A stretch of DNA of 8,302 nt from an uncultured Ruminococcus sp. Its GTDB lineage: Bacteria > Bacillota > Clostridia > Lachnospirales > Lachnospiraceae. Both the position numbers and the translations under genes were made by a program. Under the pieces are notes generated by a model, which saw only the letters and a list, made by a program, of their open reading frames with translations, had not been told where the DNA came from and did not search any database. Numbering within the stretch: position 1 is the stretch's first letter; each line of letters opens with the position of its first letter. Positions 1 through 5,766 of the stretch are shown here, in pieces. The DNA lies in contig USKR01000039.1 of the NCBI GenBank assembly GCA_900555215.1, positions 1 to 8,302 on the forward strand. The letters are read 5' to 3'.

Positions 1-1801
1 TGCGGATCCTTCTGTCAATGTATTTACCGGCGAAGCCTTCGGAGAGGACAGCGGGGAAGATGATTTTGACATGCAGTCTCTGATCACTGTGGATGAGAAT
101 AAGCTGAAAGAGGCATTTGGGTTTGATGCAGAGGCTTTATCGGGGCTGGGGAATTCCATGGACCTCTCAGGCGTATTCAATTCAGCCGGAAGCACCATTG
201 ACCTGTCGGGAATGATCGATCTGGGGGCTGTCTCCGTTGACCTTCCTGAAATGCCGGGATTCAGCCTGGGCGATATTCTGGGGGATCTGGACGTTACAGT
301 GTCTCCGGACGGGATGTCAGCCCTTGCGGACAGCCTGATGGAAGGATATCAGATATATGCACAGTCACATCCAGAAGCTGATTATTCAGGGTTGGGAGAA
401 GCCTTTCAGAATTATCTGTCAACTCCGGAAGCTCAGGAGATCCTGAAGAACAATATCAGCGAGATCATTCAGTCCGGGGAAGGGATTACTGTGACCGTGG
501 AGGATCTGAAGGAAATGATCTCAGAGGTCATGAGCGGATTCAGACAGTATGCGGCTGATAAAGGATACACAGACCCCGAGGAATTTGACACGTATCTTCT
601 TGAGTATCTTGGGACAGCGGAGGCCCAGGAAATCCTGAACAAGTGGGCAGGAGAGATCTTCGGGGGAATTGCGGACAATGTTGCGGTCACATCTGATCAG
701 ATCCAGAAGCTTGCCACAGAGCTTGCCACAGGATATCAGGCATATGCTGCTGCAGGAAACGGACCTGACCCGAGTAAAATGCCGGAACATTTTCTTACTT
801 ATCTCAGTACACCGGACGGGCAGCAGAGACTCTCAGAGGGACTTGCAGAAGTGGTGGATCTGGAAAATCTGGGACAGCAGATATCCGGGGCAGTGGAATC
901 CTATATGCAGACCGCTGTGTCCTCTTACGGCAGCGCAGTCGGCCAGGCAATTCAGAGCCAGATCTCATCCGCCATGCAGCAGGTGATGGGACAGCTTGCC
1001 TCAGGCATGGAGAATGCGATGAAACAGGCAATGTCCCAGGCGGGAAGCAGCCTTCAGAATGCATTTTCAGGTGCAATGAATATCAATGCCGATGCATTTG
1101 CGGATGCGTTTCAGATGAATATGACAGGCGAGGAGCTGGCAGAGCTCATGATGTCTATGAATTCCGGCGACACCGCTTCCTATGAGAATAATCTGCGGAA
1201 TCTGGGGTATGTGGACTTTGACGTGCCGAGCGGTATTGACATTTACCCAAAGGATTTTGAGAGTAAAGAAGAAGTGGTCAATATTCTGGATGGATACAAC
1301 AGCCGGATGGAAGCGGAAGGGAAAGAAGAGCAGGTGATCACCTATACGGATGTGGTTGGTACTCTGATGTCGTCTGTGACAGACATTATTGATATCATCA
1401 GCTATGTGCTGATCGCTTTCGTGGCGATCTCTCTGGTCGTATCTTCAATCATGATCGGAGTCATCACCTATATCAGCGTGCTGGAACGGAAGAAAGAGAT
1501 TGGGATCCTGCGCGCGATCGGGGCGTCAAAGGGAAATATTTCGCAGGTGTTCAATGCGGAGACCTTTATCATCGGATTGTGCGCAGGGCTGATCGGCATC
1601 GGGCTTTCCCTGCTCATCCTCATACCCGGGAATATGCTGATCCATTTCCTGGCAGGGACAGATGAGGTGAGCGCTGTGCTCCCGGTCGTACCGGCGGTCA
1701 TCCTGATCCTGCTGAGCATCGTGCTGACCCTGATCGGCGGGATCATCCCGTCCAGGAAAGCGGCGAAAAGTGACCCGGTGACAGCGCTGCGGACAGAGTA
1801 G
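1..1801 (+). CDS. FtsX/MacB-type ABC transporter permease, C-terminal part (5' end outside window)
   Basis: This is the 3' portion of a large ABC-transporter permease. The frame is open from base 2 with no stop and no ribosome site before the first ATG at 71, so the gene begins upstream and that ATG is internal. About 600 residues are visible. Numbered from the ATG at 71, the order is: an acidic, DLSG-rich start (30-60), three tandem repeats (77-265), an Ala/Ser/Gln/Met-rich helical stretch (268-350), a mixed domain (370-430), then three hydrophobic segments near 440-468, 495-520 and 535-560. The sequence between the first two, LERKKEIGILRAIGAS, is the typical FtsX-domain loop, and the end (PSRKAAKSDPVTALRTE) is the typical MacB/LolC-like tail. 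In Gram-positive relatives such permeases may be fused to, or encoded beside, an ATPase; that part would lie upstream. The transported substrate cannot be told. The next gene follows after about 70 bases with no visible terminator. Family call is firm; function beyond transport or mechanotransmission is not. Confidence 0.9.
   Translation, partial: ADPSVNVFTGEAFGEDSGEDDFDMQSLITVDENKLKEAFGFDAEALSGLGNSMDLSGVFNSAGSTIDLSGMIDLGAVSVDLPEMPGFSLGDILGDLDVTVSPDGMSALADSLMEGYQIYAQSHPEADYSGLGEAFQNYLSTPEAQEILKNNISEIIQSGEGITVTVEDLKEMISEVMSGFRQYAADKGYTDPEEFDTYLLEYLGTAEAQEILNKWAGEIFGGIADNVAVTSDQIQKLATELATGYQAYAAAGNGPDPSKMPEHFLTYLSTPDGQQRLSEGLAEVVDLENLGQQISGAVESYMQTAVSSYGSAVGQAIQSQISSAMQQVMGQLASGMENAMKQAMSQAGSSLQNAFSGAMNINADAFADAFQMNMTGEELAELMMSMNSGDTASYENNLRNLGYVDFDVPSGIDIYPKDFESKEEVVNILDGYNSRMEAEGKEEQVITYTDVVGTLMSSVTDIIDIISYVLIAFVAISLVVSSIMIGVITYISVLERKKEIGILRAIGASKGNISQVFNAETFIIGLCAGLIGIGLSLLILIPGNMLIHFLAGTDEVSAVLPVVPAVILILLSIVLTLIGGIIPSRKAAKSDPVTALRTE
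299..865 (+). repeat. Three tandem ~64-residue protein repeats in the permease outer domain
   Basis: Three consecutive copies start at V77, V141 and V206 (numbered from the ATG at 71). Each has a helix ending in a G-[YF]-[QR]-x-Y-A box (G92, G156, G221) and, exactly 23 residues later, a Y-L-[SG]-T-x-[ED]-[AG]-Q box (Y115, Y179, Y244). The spacing from repeat start to the first box is 15 residues in all three, and the period is 64 then 65 residues, so the cores align without gaps. The DNA has diverged, so these are old duplications of a helical unit rather than a recent slippage product. They probably form an extracytoplasmic rod or binding surface; that is inference. Confidence 0.85.
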
Positions 1802-1825
1802 CCAGCCGATGAGATGTCAGATGAA

Positions 1826-1854
1826 GTGATATCGAAGAGAAGCTTAACTATAAG
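1826..1854 (+). promoter_or_regulatory. Possible weak sigma-70-type promoter for the AEC transporter
   Basis: GTGATA at 1826-1831 (4 of 6 to the -35 consensus) and TATAAG at 1849-1854 (5 of 6 to the -10 consensus) are separated by 17 bases. Transcription would start near 1860, leaving a leader of only about a dozen bases that still contains the ribosome site at 1862-1867. This could equally be chance, and the gene may be read through from the upstream permease, since no terminator is visible between them. Confidence 0.2.
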
Positions 1855-1861
1855 GAAATGG

Positions 1862-1867
1862 AGGGGG
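1862..1867 (+). promoter_or_regulatory. Ribosome binding site that decides the AEC transporter start
   Basis: AGGGGG sits five bases before the ATG at 1873. The alternative in-frame ATG at 1858 has only an AAGGA one base upstream, too close to work. The site therefore favours 1873 as the start. Confidence 0.65.
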
Positions 1868-1872
1868 AATGG

Positions 1873-2817
1873 ATGGAGAATCTGATCTTCAGCCTGAACG
1901 CCACTGTCCCGGTGTTCCTTATGATGATACTGGGACTGGCGTTCCGAAAGCTGGGCTGGATTGACGATGTGTTTGCATCGAAAATGAATAAATTTGTATT
2001 TCTGGTACCCCTGCCGGTGCTCGTCTTTGAAGATCTGGCAACCGTAGATTTTGCCGAGGTGTGGGATCTGAAGTTTGTCCTGTTCTGCTTTGCGGCGACG
2101 CTGGTGAGTATAGGGATCGCGGTGGCGGTATCCTGCCTGTGGCGGGATAAATCCATACAGGGGGAGATCATTCAGGCATCTTACCGGAGCAGCGCGGCGC
2201 TCCTGGGGATCGCTTTTATCCAGAATATCTATGGAAACGCAGGGCTGGCGCCCCTCATGATCATTGGGAGTGTTCCCCTCTATAATGTGATGGCGGTCGT
2301 TGTGCTTGCTTTCTTCCGGCCGGAACGGAAGCGGCTGGATAGGGAACTCTGGAAGTCCACGCTGAAAGGTATCGTGACCAATCCTATTATCATCGGTATT
2401 GCTGCGGGCATCATCTGGTCTGCCCTGAAAATTCCCATGCCGCCTATTATGGAGAAAACGGTATCCAATGTGAGCACTGTGGCGACCCCGCTTGGGCTGA
2501 TGGCAATGGGAGCCACATTTGATATCAGGAAAGCCTGTGCAAAGGTTAAACCGGCGGCAGCCGCGTCGGTGATGAAGCTTGTGGGATTTGCCGCAGTTTT
2601 CCTTCCCCTGGCTGTCATGCTGGGGTTCCGGAGGGAAGAGCTGGTGGCGATCCTTGTCATGCTGGGCTCCGCGACCACGGTGAGCTGCTTTGTCATGGCG
2701 AAGAATATGGGGCATGAGGGAGTCCTTACTTCCAGCGTGGTCATGCTCACCACTCTGTTCAGCGCGTTCACGCTGACAGGGTGGCTGTATGTGCTGAGGA
2801 GCATGGGGATGGTGTAG
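1873..2817 (+). CDS. AEC-family (auxin efflux carrier-like) transporter
   Basis: A 314-residue polytopic inner-membrane protein of the auxin efflux carrier family, whose bacterial members move organic acids such as malate or other small anions. The length fits the family (about 300-320 residues). About ten hydrophobic segments are spread across the whole protein in the family's usual two-halves pattern, with a charged central loop (FRPERKRLDRELWKS). Typical family sequences include the YRSSAALLGIAFIQNIYG stretch in the first half, ATPLGLMAMGATFD in the second half and TTVSCFVMAKNMG near the end. The start at 1873 is chosen over 1858 because of the ribosome site spacing. The stop codon directly abuts the terminator hairpin. 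The neighbours (ABC permease upstream, convergent glucosidase downstream) do not reveal the substrate. Family is confident; substrate unknown. Confidence 0.9.
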   Translation: MENLIFSLNATVPVFLMMILGLAFRKLGWIDDVFASKMNKFVFLVPLPVLVFEDLATVDFAEVWDLKFVLFCFAATLVSIGIAVAVSCLWRDKSIQGEIIQASYRSSAALLGIAFIQNIYGNAGLAPLMIIGSVPLYNVMAVVVLAFFRPERKRLDRELWKSTLKGIVTNPIIIGIAAGIIWSALKIPMPPIMEKTVSNVSTVATPLGLMAMGATFDIRKACAKVKPAAAASVMKLVGFAAVFLPLAVMLGFRREELVAILVMLGSATTVSCFVMAKNMGHEGVLTSSVVMLTTLFSAFTLTGWLYVLRSMGMV

Positions 2818-2867
2818 AAAGAAGTGCCGCAAGGTCATCAAAACAGATGGCTTTGCGGCACTTCTTT
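2818..2867. terminator. Bidirectional intrinsic terminator between convergent genes
   Basis: A perfect 15-bp inverted repeat (AAAGAAGTGCCGCAA at 2818-2832 with TTGCGGCACTTCTTT at 2853-2867) encloses a 20-base loop. The GC-rich core is flanked by A-rich and T-rich ends, so either strand yields a hairpin followed by a U-rich run (CTTCTTT on each strand). It starts immediately after the transporter stop codon, and its far end overlaps the glucosidase stop codon, so it ends both transcripts. Confidence 0.9.
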
Positions 2868-4881
2868 ATATATGATGCTTTTCCAGTGTGCGGTAATTCT
2901 TTTCGTTCCCGTAATCTTTATGTATCCCGTCGTCATCGTAGAGTACATATTCAGCTCCGTCATATCCGATCATACGGAGATGTTCTGTATCTATTTCATC
3001 CACACATTCCGCTGTATCTGCCACAGGAATACATTTCCCTTTTCGGATGAACAGAGGAACCTCATTGAGAGCAATATCCACATAGTGGATGCCCTGTCCG
3101 AGGATTTCTTCGCTGATGGTCCCGTCCGGGAGAAATTTGATGAACTTCATTTCTTCCGGAAGATATACATATCTGCCTTTGCCGTTTTGTTCATATACCG
3201 GGGCGATCATAATCTCGTTTCCGATCATCAGCTGGTCCTCGATCCGGGCTGCCATTCTGTCTTCCGGGTAAACAAAGGCGAGCGGTTTGAAATACAGATC
3301 ATCATTCAGCGCGGCTTTCATATACTCGCTGTACAGATAGGGCAGCAGGCGGTATCTCACTCCGATCACATGGCGGAAATCCTCAATATTTTCAAACTGA
3401 TAGCATTCCTGCTCCCTTGTGCCTAGTGCAGAGTGATTTCGCATGAGTGGAGTGAATACACCCAGCGCAAGGAAACGGAGCAGCAGTTCCCGGGTCGTGT
3501 CCGCGCCGAATCCGCCAAGGTCGGCTCCTGTATAGAGGAAGCCGCACATGTTCAGGGAAGGCAGCATTTTCAGGTTCAGCAGCAAATGGGACCACCAGGA
3601 TTTGTTATCTCCCGTCCAGATTCCTCCATAGCGGTGCATCCCGATGTAGGAAGAACGGGAAAACATGAGGAAACGCCGGTCAGGATCGATCCGCTCAAAT
3701 GCCTCTCCGGCAGCGCGTGTCATATTGAAGCCATAGAGATTGTGGACTTTGTCATGACGCACTTTCTTTCCGTCTATATTGTGATAAAATCTCCGGTAGT
3801 CCTCCGGGCTGTTGGCAAGGCTCCGCAGTTTATCCCCCATCTGCCATACCCCCACGCTGCCGGCGCCGTCCCAGCGCCCGTCTTCTCCGTCCGCAAACCT
3901 GCGGGCAAGCTCTTTTGCCTCGTCCAGGCCTTCTTTTGAATAGAAGATCGCCGGTTCATTCATATCGTTCCAGAATCCTTCAATGCCCTGCTCTGTCAGG
4001 AAGCGGTATTTATCACCGAACCATTTTCTTGCATCCGGATTGAGGACATCAGGAAAATGAGTATCACCCGGCCACACTGCTGCAATGAAATCGCTGCCGT
4101 CTTCCCTCTGGCAGAAATAGCGGTTCTGAACCCCTTCCTCGTAGACATCATACCCTTTCTCGATCTTGACGCCGGCGTCAATGATAGGGATGAGACGGAT
4201 ATGACGGCCTTTCATTTCCCGCACAAATTCAGGAAAATCATCAAAGTTTTCGCTCAGAGTAAAATCTTTATAGGAATCCATGTAATCGATATCCATATAG
4301 ATCATATCCAGCGGGATATGATTTTGGCGATAGCCTTCTGCCACTTTTCGGAAGTCTTCTTTTGTCTTGTATCCCCAGCGGCTTTGACCGAAACCAAAAG
4401 CGAATTTCGGCGGGATATAGCTCCTGCCGGTCAGATGGCGGAACTGCTTTACTATATCATAAGGAGAGCCCCCGGTTATCACATAGAGATCAAGGTCGGC
4501 GTTTTCGCAGGATACGGTCAGAGTATCCTTTCTCGTGTACCCGATATCAAATGTCAGGCGGGAGGGATAGTCAAAAAACATGCCGAAGGTCTGTTTTCCC
4601 CAGACAACGATGAAGTTGTGGGCTCCATAAAGCGAGAGCTTGTCCTCGGTATGGTTCGGATCGTCCGTACAGTCGCTGATATAGCAGTAACCCCGCTTGT
4701 TGACGCCCCGGTTCGCCTCGCCCAGACCATAGACGATATCATCATCTGCCATGGTATAGGTGAAGGTAAATCCTTCCTGTATGCTGATTGTTCCGTAAGA
4801 CGGGATTCCGCCTGCAGCCGGGATGCCGGATGTAACAGCGTCAGTCTGAAGCGGAGTTCCGTAAATATATTTCTGTATCAT
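2866..4881 (-). CDS. GH31 alpha-glucosidase (probably isomaltose-preferring)
   Basis: A 671-residue glycoside hydrolase family 31 enzyme that releases glucose from the non-reducing end of alpha-glucosides with retention. There is no signal peptide, so it is probably cytosolic. It has an N-terminal beta-sandwich (about 1-150), the catalytic barrel (about 155-520) and C-terminal beta domains. The family signature GFWNDMNEP (302-310) places the nucleophile at D306; the IWTGDN motif (421-426) places the acid/base at D425. Other active-site stretches are YMDIDYM (195-201), RYGGIW and ADLGGFG (453-459). From memory it closely resembles the R. obeum Ro-alphaG1 enzyme over its full length, including Trp169, the residue reported there to favour alpha-1,6 bonds. 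The ATG at 4881 has a perfect AAGGAGG (complement of 4891-4897) nine bases upstream. It is transcribed alone, divergently from the TetR operon, and ends at the shared hairpin. Likely role: use of isomaltose or starch and dextran fragments. The regulator is not in the window. Confidence 0.95.
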   Translation of the reverse strand: MIQKYIYGTPLQTDAVTSGIPAAGGIPSYGTISIQEGFTFTYTMADDDIVYGLGEANRGVNKRGYCYISDCTDDPNHTEDKLSLYGAHNFIVVWGKQTFGMFFDYPSRLTFDIGYTRKDTLTVSCENADLDLYVITGGSPYDIVKQFRHLTGRSYIPPKFAFGFGQSRWGYKTKEDFRKVAEGYRQNHIPLDMIYMDIDYMDSYKDFTLSENFDDFPEFVREMKGRHIRLIPIIDAGVKIEKGYDVYEEGVQNRYFCQREDGSDFIAAVWPGDTHFPDVLNPDARKWFGDKYRFLTEQGIEGFWNDMNEPAIFYSKEGLDEAKELARRFADGEDGRWDGAGSVGVWQMGDKLRSLANSPEDYRRFYHNIDGKKVRHDKVHNLYGFNMTRAAGEAFERIDPDRRFLMFSRSSYIGMHRYGGIWTGDNKSWWSHLLLNLKMLPSLNMCGFLYTGADLGGFGADTTRELLLRFLALGVFTPLMRNHSALGTREQECYQFENIEDFRHVIGVRYRLLPYLYSEYMKAALNDDLYFKPLAFVYPEDRMAARIEDQLMIGNEIMIAPVYEQNGKGRYVYLPEEMKFIKFLPDGTISEEILGQGIHYVDIALNEVPLFIRKGKCIPVADTAECVDEIDTEHLRMIGYDGAEYVLYDDDGIHKDYGNEKNYRTLEKHHI

Positions 4882-4929
4882 GTCAGTATACCTCCTTGGA
4901 TCAGTCCTATCAACAGCAGCCGCATTTAT

Positions 4930-5026
4930 ACGGACAGCTGTCTATGAGGATGATTATATTGCATTCTGTCCGTCTAATCTTGTACAATACTGTCCGTTTA
5001 TTGCATAATTCTGTCGTTATTGCATA
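4930..5026. repeat. Cluster of repeated CTGTC(C)GT / TTGCAT boxes upstream of the GH31 gene
   Basis: On the plus strand CTGTCCGT occurs at 4966-4973 and 4990-4997, a one-base-shorter CTGTCGT at 5011-5017, and the exact inverse ACGGACAG at 4930-4937. A second box, TTGCAT, lies at 4959-4964, 5001-5006 and 5020-5025, with TTGTAC at 4981-4986 region. Together they make about three direct copies of a 15-18 base unit (TTGCAT..TCTGTC(C)GT) spaced 21-24 bases apart, i.e. close to two helical turns, ending next to the glucosidase -10 box. The inverted copy lies just downstream of that -10, inside a GACAGCTGTC palindrome (4933-4942). This pattern suits binding sites for an activator or repressor of the glucosidase gene; the protein is not identified. 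Confidence 0.5.
4953..4958 (-). promoter_or_regulatory. Candidate -10 box of the GH31 alpha-glucosidase promoter
   Basis: The minus strand reads a perfect TATAAT at 4958-4953. The hexamer 17 bases upstream (AAGATT, complement of 4976-4981) does not resemble TTGACA, nor do those at 16 or 18 bases. A good -10 without a -35, next to tandem repeats, is the usual look of an activator-dependent promoter. Transcription would start near 4946, giving a leader of about 65 bases. Confidence 0.45.
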
Positions 5027-5073
5027 TCACAGAAAGCAGAGATCCGACACGGCAGCTTTTTGAGGACTCAAGA

Positions 5074-5102
5074 TTGTAAATACTGAAAGAGCCTGATATA
5101 CT
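5074..5102 (+). promoter_or_regulatory. Promoter of the TetR / oxidoreductase operon
   Basis: TTGTAA at 5074-5079 and TATACT at 5097-5102 are separated by 17 bases, and the -10 is preceded by TGA (5094-5096), which makes it an extended -10 (TGn). The start of transcription would fall near 5109, inside the palindrome that begins one base after the -10. A second TATAAT at 5104-5109 lies in the palindrome but has no good -35 at the right distance. Confidence 0.6.
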
Positions 5103-5130
5103 ATATAATATAACGATTGTTATATTATAT
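5103..5130. promoter_or_regulatory. Palindromic operator, probably bound by the adjacent TetR regulator
   Basis: A perfect inverted repeat with 12-base arms (ATATAATATAAC at 5103-5114 and GTTATATTATAT at 5119-5130) and a 4-base spacer GATT. It overlaps the predicted transcription start and lies 29 bases before the TetR start codon. Size and position fit a TetR-family operator for self-repression. It is very AT-rich and has no T-run after it, so it is a poor terminator. Confidence 0.65.
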
Positions 5131-5159
5131 TTTGGCAATGCAGGAAAGGGGAAGCTCAG

Positions 5160-5747
5160 ATGCCTGCACGAAAAAAAATATATAAGGAAGATATATTGGA
5201 AGCGGCGGTCCGGGTGGTTCGGGAACAAGGAGTATCTGCGCTGAGCGTGAGAAACATTGCAAAAGAACTTCATGTCTCTACCCAGCCATTGTATTCAGAG
5301 TTTGAAAATTTTGACAGCCTGAAGGAAGAGCTGCTTCTTTTTGCACGGGAAAAATATATCCAGATCCATCCTCACCGGTATAAGGATTTCGGGCTTGCCC
5401 TCCTGCATTTTGCAAAAGACGAAAAGGAATTGTTCAAATTCATATTCATCCGCAGCAGGGATAAAGAGGAGCAGATCGAGGACGTCAATTATGACCTGAC
5501 CATAAAGCTGTTGTCTGAAAACCTGGAGATGGATACACATAGTGCAAAAGAACTGCATAAAAAGATGCAGTATTACACATATTCCATGGCAGTCATGATC
5601 GCCACAGGATACAGAAATATTTCAGAGGAAGAAATGGACCGGGAGCTGACGGATATTTTTAAGATCATGCTCAGACACTATAAGAAGATCGATAATGAAG
5701 AGGAGTGTGATTACTGGCTGGAAAAAGCACGTAATCTGCCGGAATAA
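5160..5747 (+). CDS. TetR/AcrR-family transcriptional regulator
   Basis: A 195-residue TetR-family regulator, normal in length for the family. The N-terminal DNA-binding domain spans about residues 1-60: EDILEAAVRVVREQGVSALS (helix 1 and lead-in) followed by the helix-turn-helix VRNIAKELHVSTQPLYSEF and the usual LKEELL helix 4 start. The remaining helical C-terminal domain (about 65-185) would bind a small ligand and form the dimer; it is divergent and gives no ligand clue. The start is supported by AGGAAAGGGGA at 5142-5152 and the downstream in-frame sequence. A perfect palindrome overlaps the transcription start, so it most likely represses itself and the two redox genes, the first of which begins 19 bases after its stop. 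It is divergent from the glucosidase, which it might also affect, though the palindrome lies more than 140 bases from that gene's -10. A sensor for the substrate of the redox enzymes is the natural guess. Confidence 0.92.
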   Translation: MPARKKIYKEDILEAAVRVVREQGVSALSVRNIAKELHVSTQPLYSEFENFDSLKEELLLFAREKYIQIHPHRYKDFGLALLHFAKDEKELFKFIFIRSRDKEEQIEDVNYDLTIKLLSENLEMDTHSAKELHKKMQYYTYSMAVMIATGYRNISEEEMDRELTDIFKIMLRHYKKIDNEEECDYWLEKARNLPE

Positions 5748-5766
5748 AAGAAAAGGAGAGGATACT

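Noticed and set aside
71..73. ATG at 71 as the start of the permease gene
   Set aside because: There is no ribosome site in front and the frame is open to the window edge, so it is an internal Met of a longer gene.
1468..2841. A 457-codon open frame on the minus strand across the permease end and the transporter
   Set aside because: It is antisense to two well-supported genes, is rich in His, Arg and Pro as shadow frames are, and shows no family motif.
4057..4947. A 296-codon open frame on the plus strand within the GH31 region
   Set aside because: It is antisense to the intact glucosidase, whose catalytic motifs are clear, and it has no recognisable domain.
4998..5026. A catabolite-control (cre) site upstream of the glucosidase
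   Set aside because: The TTGCAT/GTCGTTA sequences do not match the cre consensus with its central CG and flanking TG..CA on either strand.
5103..5130. The AT-rich palindrome as an intrinsic terminator
   Set aside because: The stem is almost only A-T pairs and lies between a promoter and a start codon, so an operator fits better.
5695..5697. ATG at 5695 as the start of the CrtI/RetSat-like gene
   Set aside because: It lies inside the TetR gene without a ribosome site; the ATG at 5767 has AAGGAG at good spacing and directly precedes the FAD motif.
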